From assembly GCA_022823505.1 (NCBI GenBank), contig JAJEIA010000052.1:1-64000 (forward strand): 64,000 bases of DNA, written 5' to 3'. The translations under genes were made by a program, and so were the position numbers. Of this stretch, positions 1 to 6,321 are shown piece after piece. Position 1 is the stretch's first letter, and each line of letters starts with the position of its first letter. The DNA comes from Dehalococcoidia bacterium. GTDB taxonomy: Bacteria > Chloroflexota > Dehalococcoidia > Lucifugimonadales > UBA3495. Under the pieces are notes generated by a model that was not told the origin of the DNA, searched no databases, and saw nothing but the letters and a program-made list of their open reading frames with translations.

Positions 1-604
1 CCGCCGCGAGCCCGATGCCGAAGGCCACCACCGGCACCAGGGCCTGCACAATGAACGTCAGCAGCGCGCCCAGGATGAAGGACAGCAGTATCGACTCCGC
101 CGAGATCTCCAGGCCGGCCTGGAACCAGGCCTGATCGGACAGCGGGTGCGCCGACTCCTTAATAAGGACGAGACCGAAGAGCAGGGCCGCCACCCCGAAC
201 AGCATGGCGCCGGCCTCCCGGTAGTTGCCTCGGTTGAGACGGGTGATGATGACGCCGCCTATGCCGATGCCGTAGAGGGCGGCGATGCGTATGTCCACCG
301 TGACGATGAACAGGATCAGCCCGACGCCCATCTGCGCGCCCAGGGCGATGGGGTAGCCCTGCTTGGCCGAGATCAGGCCCGACCGCAGCATGCTGATGGT
401 GATGAAGGTGACGGCCGGGGATGACTGGGTGATGGCGCCGGCCAGGGTGCCCCAGCCGAAGGCGGCGAAGCGGTTGTCGGCCAGGCGGCTGGCCAGTATC
501 CGGAGGCGGGGTCCCACCACCGTTTTGAGGTTCTCGGAGAGTAGCCACATCCCGAAGAACAGCAGCCCAACGCCGCCGAGGATGCCGCCGAACACTGCAA
601 TCAT
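1..604 (-). CDS. Na/Pi-cotransporter family protein (3' end outside window)
   Basis: A hydrophobic reading frame opens at ATG 604 and runs off the left edge, giving about 201 residues. It begins with a glycine-rich helix (GGILGGVGLLFFGMWLLSEN) and continues with the repeated QSS-type motif of Na+/phosphate cotransporter II (NptA/PNaS) proteins, here ITQSSPAVTFITISML, and a following G-A-Q-M-G segment where the family usually has GANIGTT. Several further membrane helices are visible. It is expected to be an inner-membrane Na+-coupled phosphate or anion importer. The C-terminal half, where a PhoU-like domain may occur, is not in the window. Family assignment is good; the substrate is inferred. 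Confidence 0.8.
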   Translation of the reverse strand, partial: MIAVFGGILGGVGLLFFGMWLLSENLKTVVGPRLRILASRLADNRFAAFGWGTLAGAITQSSPAVTFITISMLRSGLISAKQGYPIALGAQMGVGLILFIVTVDIRIAALYGIGIGGVIITRLNRGNYREAGAMLFGVAALLFGLVLIKESAHPLSDQAWFQAGLEISAESILLSFILGALLTFIVQALVPVVAFGIGLAA

Positions 605-805
605 GGAGTTATCGAGCCCCCCTATAGCAAAGTATGAGACCCGGTGGCATTATCTTTGCGCGACGCGGGAGATTCAACCCGCTGGTGCACCCGTTGGTGC
701 GGGCTGCCGGGCCCGTCGGTCCCGGGCAGGTTCCGTTCGAGGCCACACTCGGGCTCGGGTGTATTGCAGCGCCCGTTACTGGATCAGCCAGGATGTATAG
801 GGAAA

Positions 806-860
806 TTAGCGAAGTTAGCGTTAAATTGTAATTTGCCTAATTTTGCTATATATAGTCGGC
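806..860 (+). promoter_or_regulatory. Candidate promoter for a leaderless ATPase mRNA
   Basis: The DNA turns AT-rich just before the ATPase gene. A -10-like TATATATAG lies at 847-855, only about six bases before the ATG at 861, and no Shine-Dalgarno is visible, so transcription probably starts at or next to the start codon. Two direct copies of TTAGCG (806-811 and 815-820) lie upstream and could bind a regulator. Positions 605-805 hold no gene that I can support. Confidence 0.4.
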
Positions 861-2048
861 ATGGATCCGATTCGTAACCCATACGCCCCGGGCGCTGGCA
901 CCCCGCCGCCCGAGTTGGCCGGCCGCGACTCCATTCGTGATTCTGCGCACGTGGCGTTGGAACGCACTCGTATTAGGAGGCCGAGCAAAAGCCTGTTGAT
1001 GGTGGGATTGCGGGGTGTTGGAAAGACGGTGCTGCTGGAACGCATCCGACAGGACGCGGAGGCCGCCGGCATCTATACCCTCATCATCGAATCGCCAGAA
1101 AACCGGTCGTTGCCGGCCTTGCTCGCTCCCGCGCTGCGCGTCGCTTTGCTGAAACTCTCGGGCAAGGAAACGGCCAGGGAACTGGCCCAAAGAGCCCTTC
1201 GTGGCCTGGCAGGCCTGGTTGGCGCATTGAAATTGAAGTATCAGGACATCGAAGTGGGATTGGACTTTCTCCCCGAGCCCGGTTTGGCGGACAATGGTGA
1301 CCTGGAGATCGACCTGCAAGCATTGTTTGAAGTCGTTGCCGCCGCCGCTGCCGCCGACAACACATGCGTAGCAATTTTCATCGACGAACTGCAATATGTG
1401 AGAGAGGACGAACTGGCGGCGCTGATCACAGCATTGCACCGGACGTCCCAACGGCGTCTCCCTATTGTCATGCTCGGCGCCGGTCTTCCGCAGGTCAGAG
1501 GGCGTATGGGGCAAGCCAAATCGTACGCCGAACGGCTTTTCGATTTCCCTGAGATAGGCGCATTGACGCCCGAAGATGCGCGTATCGCCATCGCGAAACC
1601 TGCTCAGGACGAAGGTGTGGATATTGATGGTCCGGCTCTTGAAGCTGTCATCACTCAAACGCAATGCTACCCATATTTCCTCCAGGAATGGGGCAAACAC
1701 CTTTGGGATGTGGCTGATGAATCTCCCATCACGCTAGGCCATGTCCACGCCGCATCCCAACAGGCAATTGCTACCTTGGACCAAAGTTTCTTTTCAGTCC
1801 GATTCGACAGGCTCAGGCCTTCGGAAAGACGCTACGTACGCGCCATGGCTCAATTGGGAGCCGGACCGCATCGGTCCGGCGACATTGCCAATGAACTGAA
1901 CCGCTCGGTAAGTTCCCTGGCTCCAACTCGCAACCAATTGATCAACAAAGGCATGATTTGGAGCCCCAGCCACGGCGATACTGCGTTCACCGTTCCCATG
2001 TTTGACGAATTTATGCTGCGCATTATGCCTGGCAATGACTGGCGGTAG
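861..2048 (+). CDS. AAA family ATPase with C-terminal winged-helix region
   Basis: A protein of 395 residues when started at ATG 861 (MDPIRNPYAPGAG); this N-terminus is typical of the family, and a TTG start at 843 would lie inside the -10 region. Walker A is GLRGVGKT near residue 55, and Walker B is AIFIDELQ near residue 175, followed by a sensor-like MLGAGLP. The C-terminal third looks like a winged helix. It resembles Orc1/Cdc6- or STAND-like ATPases (AAA_16), which couple ATP binding to DNA or partner binding; the exact role is unknown. It stands alone, convergent with the phage portal gene 20 bp downstream, so it may be cargo of the phage remnant or a neighbour. Confidence 0.75.
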   Translation: MDPIRNPYAPGAGTPPPELAGRDSIRDSAHVALERTRIRRPSKSLLMVGLRGVGKTVLLERIRQDAEAAGIYTLIIESPENRSLPALLAPALRVALLKLSGKETARELAQRALRGLAGLVGALKLKYQDIEVGLDFLPEPGLADNGDLEIDLQALFEVVAAAAAADNTCVAIFIDELQYVREDELAALITALHRTSQRRLPIVMLGAGLPQVRGRMGQAKSYAERLFDFPEIGALTPEDARIAIAKPAQDEGVDIDGPALEAVITQTQCYPYFLQEWGKHLWDVADESPITLGHVHAASQQAIATLDQSFFSVRFDRLRPSERRYVRAMAQLGAGPHRSGDIANELNRSVSSLAPTRNQLINKGMIWSPSHGDTAFTVPMFDEFMLRIMPGNDWR

Positions 2049-2068
2049 CACAGCAGGCGAGCTAGCCA

Positions 2069-3343
2069 TTAGCTCCGGGAGGCATCTCCCAACGGCCCGT
2101 CCCCCCACGGCACCTCGGGCAGGTTCCGCTCCCGGCGCACCTCGTTGATGGTGAGCACGCCCCGGTCCAGCAGGGCCGACTCCCGCTGCACCCGGTTGTT
2201 CTCGTCCTCCTGCAGCGCCTCGATGGTGGACAGGTCGAACTCCACCGTCAGCTGCGGGTAGCCGAGGCGGGGCAGCAGCATCCGGTTCAACTGCTCCTCC
2301 AGGAACCGGACCTCCGGCACCACGGTGTTGCGCCAGAACATGCGCTCCGACGCCTGAACGTTGGCGTAGGTGGCCCGCTCGAAGTCGCCCAGCAGCAGCT
2401 TGGGCACGCCGTAGGTGCGGCTGACCTCCTCCAGGCTCCAGCGCAGACCCTGGATGAAGTCGATGTCCCGGTGGGACAGGCCCAGGGTCTTCACGTCCCG
2501 CACCGCCGACGCCACGGCCGGACGGTTGGCGTTGGCCGATCCCTGGTGGCGCATCTCCCACCGGGTGTAGAACTCCTCCAGCTCCGCCTCGTTCATCTCC
2601 TCGTCGGTCAGCAGCAGGAAGTCGGGACGCGCCGAGTTGCGCAGCAGGTGCCGGTTGAACCGCAGCCCTTCGTGACCCATGTCGGCGGAGAGCCGCGCCG
2701 GCGCCAACGGCGACAGGCCGGCCAGATCCTCCAGCGGGTTGAAGTAGCGCAGCCACACGATCTCGTCGGGCGTGTAGGCCACCGGCTCCGTTGTCGAAGA
2801 TCCCGGCCCGCGGTACACGAACCCGCGCACGTAGCGCCGGCGGTCCGGGATGACGGCCACGCGGTCGGGGCGCAGGGGCCACAGCTCCGGCTGGCCGTCC
2901 TCGTCCCGCTCGATGGCCCAGAAGGCCGCGCCCCACAGGCACAGGTGGGTCTCCGTCGCCCGCCACAGGTCGGTGCGGGTGTGCCACGGGTTCACCCGGT
3001 CCAGCAGGCGCGCCGCCGGATGCGACGGCTCCACCGCCGTCCGTCGCCCGCCCGACTCGCCGGTGCGGTATACCCGCAGGGGCGGCCGGGTCAGGGCGTC
3101 GGCCCGCAGCTTGATGGCGGCGTACACCGACGGCGACGTGGCCATGTACCGCCCGTACTCCGGCCGGGCCCAGCCGCCGGCGGTGTCGGATGCCAGGCCG
3201 GCCAACCGATCCTCCGACGGCAGCCGGTCGGCCAGCGCGGGACGCGAGCCCTTGCTGATCCCGGCCCGCTGCACCACGCTGCTCTCCGCCCCGTTGCGTC
3301 GCGGGATGCGAACCGCGCCCAGCATCTTGCCCAGTTTCACCAT
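2069..3343 (-). CDS. Phage portal protein (HK97-type family)
   Basis: A 424-residue protein. The start ATG at 3343 is chosen because it has a clear AGAGGAGAG ribosome site; the frame stays open further upstream only because a palindromic repeat there has no stop. Portal hallmarks are the segment around YMATSPSVYAAIKLRADAL, the tryptophan-rich WGAAFWAIERD strand, and a C-terminal stretch starting near VPKLLLGD. Portal proteins form the dodecameric ring at the capsid vertex through which DNA is pumped. It follows the terminase gene as in tailed phages, but no prohead protease, capsid or tail genes follow, so the module is incomplete. Confidence 0.85.
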   Translation of the reverse strand: MVKLGKMLGAVRIPRRNGAESSVVQRAGISKGSRPALADRLPSEDRLAGLASDTAGGWARPEYGRYMATSPSVYAAIKLRADALTRPPLRVYRTGESGGRRTAVEPSHPAARLLDRVNPWHTRTDLWRATETHLCLWGAAFWAIERDEDGQPELWPLRPDRVAVIPDRRRYVRGFVYRGPGSSTTEPVAYTPDEIVWLRYFNPLEDLAGLSPLAPARLSADMGHEGLRFNRHLLRNSARPDFLLLTDEEMNEAELEEFYTRWEMRHQGSANANRPAVASAVRDVKTLGLSHRDIDFIQGLRWSLEEVSRTYGVPKLLLGDFERATYANVQASERMFWRNTVVPEVRFLEEQLNRMLLPRLGYPQLTVEFDLSTIEALQEDENNRVQRESALLDRGVLTINEVRRERNLPEVPWGDGPLGDASRS

Positions 3344-3364
3344 GTTTGCTCTCTCCTCTTGTAT

Positions 3365-3466
3365 TGTCAGAATCAGGATTGCCGGGATTCGCAGGATTGT
3401 GGTGCCTCTGCCGTCGGACAACCCAATCCTGCGAATCCGCAAATCCGGTGAATCCTGCTTCGGACA
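3365..3466. repeat. Imperfect palindromic repeat between terminase and portal
   Basis: The two arms (about 3365-3402 and 3421-3466) are inverted copies built from AGGATT/AATCCT words, for example GGGATTCGCAGGATTG against CAATCCTGCGAATCC. The element separates the terminase stop from the portal ribosome site and could fold as a long hairpin in RNA. Related copies lie at 4829-4909 and 54062-54159. Confidence 0.75.
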
Positions 3467-3473
3467 CTCATCT

Positions 3474-4952
3474 TTAAAGGAACAGGTCCCGCATCCACCG
3501 CGGCATCTCGGCCGGCTGCTCCGGGTCCAGGAAGGCCAGCATCAGGGCGTCGGCCTTGTCCGGCGACGGCAGCCCGCGCCGCTTCATGTCCTCCTTGCTC
3601 TCCATCAGAACCTTGCCCCGGCTGTTGTAGCGGTAGCGCAGCGACGCCAGCTCGGCGATGAGCTCCGCGTCCCGGGGGATGCGGATGGTGTGCTCGCGGA
3701 ACCGGCGGGCCAGGGTCCAGTACCCCTCCGCCCGCAGGTTGGCGCAGATGACCTGCTCCCGCACCGGCGCGGCCGATCCGTTGAACCCGTACACCGCAAA
3801 GCCCTGCTCCCGCAGGATGTCCACCACGCCGGAACCCACGCCCGTTTCGTCCACGTTCAGCCGGTCCGGATGCCGGTCGCGCGCGGCCGCAACGATCTGT
3901 CCGGCCACGGCGGTGGTGGCGAAACCGTGGAACACCCGCAGGTCCAACACCACGTTGCCCCGACGGGTCACCACGACGCTGCGGTCCGGTCCGAAACGGG
4001 CCACGTCCACGCCGACGACCACCGGCTCGTACCCGTCCGTCGCTGCCGGATACTCTCCCGCCGGATACTCTCCCGGTGAATACGCAGCGTCGTCAATGTC
4101 CGAGATGGCGATCAGGTTGTCCTCGCCGCGGTCCGGGAACTCGCCCGTCACCCGCGCCCGGAACAACTCGCTGCCCGCTCCCCACATCTGCCGCCGTTCC
4201 TCCACCCACGCGGCCGTGGTCAGGCCGGGGATGACGATCCGGCCCTCCGCCACGTTGGGCGACTCCAGGGCCGACATGGTGATGGTCTCGTAGATCCCCC
4301 GCTCCCGGTGGAAGGCCCGGTGGAACCCGCCCGACGTGGTCGTCGGGTTGCCGATGAGCAGCAGCGTAGGGTGCGCCGAGGTCATCACCGCCTCCACCGC
4401 CTCGTAGATGGGCTCGGCGACGCCCTCGGCCTCGTCCACCACCACGAACATGTTCTCGCAGTGGAACCCCTGGAACTGGTCGGCGTCGCTGGCCGACAGC
4501 CCCATGGCGTAGCGGTCCTCCGCCACCTCCCACCGGGTGTCCAGCATCGTGCCGCCCAGCGTGTCCGACGCGTTCCGGTAGAGCCGGTGGATCTGACGCC
4601 ACAGCACGTGGCGCACCTGCCGAAACGTCGGCGCCGTGCTCAGCACGATGGCCGGATCATGGGCGTGCACGTACCACAACACGGCCACCGCGGCGGTGAA
4701 GTCCTTGCCCAGGCCGTTGCCCGATTTCACCGCCACCCGACGCGCCCGCTCCACCGCCCGCAACACCTCCTCCTGCTTGCTCCACAGCCGCACGCCCAGG
4801 GTGTCGTGGGCGAACCGCACCGGGCCGCTGTCTGAAGCAGGACTGCCGGATTCGCCGGACGGGCGGAAATCCCGACCATCCTCAAATCCGGCCAATCCCG
4901 CTTCGGACGATTTTGAGACGGTTGTACCAACGTCCGTCCCATTTCGCCCCAA
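3474..4952 (-). CDS. Phage terminase, large subunit
   Basis: A 492-residue packaging ATPase-nuclease. The start is TTG 4952, which directly follows the upstream stop codon and has GAGGAGG eight bases before it. The N-terminal ATPase shows a Walker-A-like VKSGNGLGKDFTAA and a Walker B VVVDEAEG; the C-terminal nuclease begins around VVVGVDVARFGPDRS, with later acidic residues at NVDETGVG and PDKADALM. It should cleave concatemeric DNA and drive it through the portal. Residues about 15-42 are encoded by a palindromic repeat (4829-4909), so the true ancestral N-terminus probably began near VRFAHDTLGVRLW. A short repeated stretch (SPGEYPAGEYPAA) lies between the two domains. Confidence 0.88.
   Translation of the reverse strand: MGRNGTDVGTTVSKSSEAGLAGFEDGRDFRPSGESGSPASDSGPVRFAHDTLGVRLWSKQEEVLRAVERARRVAVKSGNGLGKDFTAAVAVLWYVHAHDPAIVLSTAPTFRQVRHVLWRQIHRLYRNASDTLGGTMLDTRWEVAEDRYAMGLSASDADQFQGFHCENMFVVVDEAEGVAEPIYEAVEAVMTSAHPTLLLIGNPTTTSGGFHRAFHRERGIYETITMSALESPNVAEGRIVIPGLTTAAWVEERRQMWGAGSELFRARVTGEFPDRGEDNLIAISDIDDAAYSPGEYPAGEYPAATDGYEPVVVGVDVARFGPDRSVVVTRRGNVVLDLRVFHGFATTAVAGQIVAAARDRHPDRLNVDETGVGSGVVDILREQGFAVYGFNGSAAPVREQVICANLRAEGYWTLARRFREHTIRIPRDAELIAELASLRYRYNSRGKVLMESKEDMKRRGLPSPDKADALMLAFLDPEQPAEMPRWMRDLFL
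4829..4909. repeat. Palindromic repeat inside the terminase coding region
   Basis: Inverted arms at about 4829-4862 and 4870-4909 match the repeat at 3365-3466 (shared words GAAGCAGGA, CCGGATTCG and AATCC). The repeat is read in frame and adds about 27 residues near the terminase N-terminus. Translating the 3365-3466 copy gives a related peptide (SEAGFTGF against SEAGLAGF), which confirms the common origin. Confidence 0.7.
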
Positions 4953-5135
4953 CTACCGCGCCTCCTCGGAGTTGATCGGCGCCGCGGCCGGCTGCACGTT
5001 GGCGCCCCCGGCCAGACCCGCGGGCGGGCTGAACAGGAAGCCGCAGTCCAGGCAGCGGTACACCGTGTGGTCTTCCCCGTCCAGTCGGGCCAGTTCCAGC
5101 AGTCGGTCGGAGTTGCAACGACGGCACATCAACAC
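4953..5135 (-). CDS. Small zinc-ribbon protein of the phage module
   Basis: A 60-residue protein with two CxxC knuckles (MCRRCNSD and YRCLDCGF) spaced about 24 residues apart, a minimal zinc ribbon. It starts with GTG 5135 (or the ATG two codons later) behind GAGAGGTGAAC, and its stop is immediately followed by the terminase start, so the two are translationally coupled. Small zinc ribbons often sit before terminase genes, sometimes as DNA-binding helpers. The function is not known. Confidence 0.65.
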   Translation of the reverse strand: MLMCRRCNSDRLLELARLDGEDHTVYRCLDCGFLFSPPAGLAGGANVQPAAAPINSEEAR

Positions 5136-5241
5136 TGTTCACCTCTCTGTCGTGGCCCGAATTTGCAAATTGGCCAGGCCACACCACACTACTGTATAGA
5201 ACATATATTCGATAAGTCAACACCCTTGTGTCACCAAATAA

Positions 5242-5268
5242 AAAGCCCCGCCGGGAAGCCGGCGGGGC
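5242..5268 (-). terminator. Intrinsic terminator after the small acidic phage gene
   Basis: A perfect 10-bp GC stem (GCCCCGCCGG pairing with CCGGCGGGGC, loop GAAG) is followed on the minus strand by TTTTTATTT. It ends transcription of the 5303-5497 gene and separates it from the zinc-ribbon/terminase/portal transcript. Confidence 0.85.
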
Positions 5269-5302
5269 GCAATCTGCGGGGGTGTGCTGGTGCGGGAGCT
5301 AA

Positions 5303-5497
5303 CTAGCCCGGATTGTGCCGCTCCACGAACTCCACGATGCGCGCGTCCAGCGATCCCTTCTGGTCGTCCAGCGTGCCGGCGTCGGCGAACGCCACCGCCA
5401 GGTGGGCGTCCCGTTGGATGTCTTCCCAGTCGGTCTCCAGCTCGAACTCGTCCCGCAGTTCTTCAAAAAGCTGGTCCAGCGAAGCCTTGTCGAACAT
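5303..5497 (-). CDS. Small acidic hypothetical protein
   Basis: A 64-residue, strongly acidic protein (MFDKASLDQLFEELRDEFEL...). ATG 5497 is chosen for the very strong upstream GGAGGAGGTAAC. It ends just before a strong terminator. It lies at the head of the phage packaging cluster and may be a phage protein; I recognise no family. Predicted to be mostly helical. Confidence 0.6.
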   Translation of the reverse strand: MFDKASLDQLFEELRDEFELETDWEDIQRDAHLAVAFADAGTLDDQKGSLDARIVEFVERHNPG

Positions 5498-5638
5498 ATC
5501 GGTTTTGTTACCTCCTCCGGTTGGTCGGCGATCCTGCAGTCGGACCGCCCCGAGCCACGTCGCCGGCGCGGGCCGCCCCGTGCCCAAGCCGGGCCAGTTT
5601 CCGGCGCTCATGGCAGCACGGGGTATATTACTCCCATT

Positions 5639-5670
5639 CATCGCCGGGGGCAAGCATCGCCGGGGGCAAG
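5639..5670. repeat. Tandem 16-bp direct repeat
   Basis: Two exact head-to-tail copies of CATCGCCGGGGGCAAG, followed by a partial third copy (CATCGCCG). Confidence 0.8.
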
Positions 5671-5719
5671 CATCGCCGCGACCCCGCGCCGGCCCGCTTT
5701 GGCGAATACGGGGTCAACC

Positions 5720-5848
5720 TTACATCGATGCACAGGATCGACAGGATGGGGACGCCGGCGTCGGGCGCTTCATCACCCGGCGTCATGCCTGTCGCCGGGG
5801 CATCCGGGTCAAACATCAAATCCTGTCCATCCTGTGCATCGATGTGAA
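5720..5848. repeat. 129-bp palindromic element with 28-bp arms
   Basis: The outer arms (5720-5747 and 5820-5848) are near-perfect inverted copies, each carrying ACATCGAT at the outer end and ACAGGAT-type words inside; I count about 26 of 28 matching positions. The middle has a further GC-rich inverted pair. A sibling with the same length and ends lies at 35613-35741. No coding capacity; it behaves like a REP/MITE-type interspersed palindrome. Confidence 0.8.
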
Positions 5849-6023
5849 ATGGCGGACCGCACGCGCACGGGGGGCCGGCGCCGGGGCAATGGATTGGCCT
5901 TTTCTCAAAAAATCGGCCAAATTTTGTTCCTTTCTGTAATACTCCCGTAATATTGACGCCGCTACAATGGCAAGCCAAGTCTGGAATTCCATCTAGCCGT
6001 CGCCCACGGCCGGCCACCCCAAT

Positions 6024-6080
6024 CGTCATTCCGGCGAAAGAACGTCATCCCGTACTCGATACGGGACCGGAATCCAGGAC
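6024..6080. repeat. CGTCATTCC-type interspersed palindrome, copy 1
   Basis: CGTCATTCCGGCGAAAGAAC is followed by an inner inverted pair (CCCGTACTCGATACGGG) and closes with GGAATCCA. The same architecture recurs at 6174-6231 and, more diverged, at 49443-49520 and 55233-55314. Confidence 0.75.
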
Positions 6081-6173
6081 CGGCCCCACCGACGGCCTCA
6101 CCACAAGGAGGTGTGAGCCAAGATACCTGTCAAAAGCCGCCCCACGCCCGCCCGCGGGCAACTCAATCGCTCA

Positions 6174-6231
6174 CCCGTCATTCCTGCGAAAGAACGTCAT
6201 CCCGTACTTGATGCGGGACAGGAATCCACAG
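6174..6231. repeat. CGTCATTCC-type interspersed palindrome, copy 2
   Basis: Nearly identical to the copy at 6024-6080 (CGTCATTCCTGCGAAAGAAC, then CCCGTACTTGATGCGGG, then GGAATCCA), in the same orientation about 150 bp away. Confidence 0.75.
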
Positions 6232-6293
6232 GCAGAGAACAGGCCCCGGAAACAACGGGCCGAGGGCGCAACCAGAAACTCAAATTTCCCAAG

Positions 6294-6319
6294 GACAATC
6301 TCGAAAGGGAGATTTTGTC
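6294..6319 (+). promoter_or_regulatory. Leader hairpin enclosing the Shine-Dalgarno of the FN3 gene
   Basis: GAC-AATCTC pairs with GAGATT-(TT)-GTC around a GAAAGG loop, ending two bases before ATG 6322. The likely ribosome site (AAAGGGAG) is in the loop and 3' arm. The same structure precedes the next large gene (8962-8985), with a different bulge sequence but the same pairing. Confidence 0.5.
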
Positions 6320-6321
6320 AA

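Larger units (their letters stand above)
5498..6321. other. 824-bp gene-free, repeat-rich interval
   Basis: No convincing gene is present. The interval holds two tandem 16-bp units (CATCGCCGGGGGCAAG, 5639-5670), a 129-bp palindromic element (5720-5848), an AT-rich stretch near 5905-5960 that could carry a promoter, two copies of a CGTCATTCC-type element (6024-6080, 6174-6231), and the leader hairpin of the following gene. Confidence 0.6.

Noticed and set aside
3344-3467. N-terminal extension of the portal protein into the upstream repeat
   Set aside because: The frame is open only because the repeat lacks stops there. A strong ribosome site precedes ATG 3343.
2069-5497. Complete prophage or gene transfer agent
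   Set aside because: Only packaging genes are present. No capsid, protease, tail, integrase or attachment repeats were seen near them.
5639-6231. Clustered repeats considered as a CRISPR array
   Set aside because: Units differ in length, are palindromic or directly tandem, and have no regular unique spacers. No cas genes are present.
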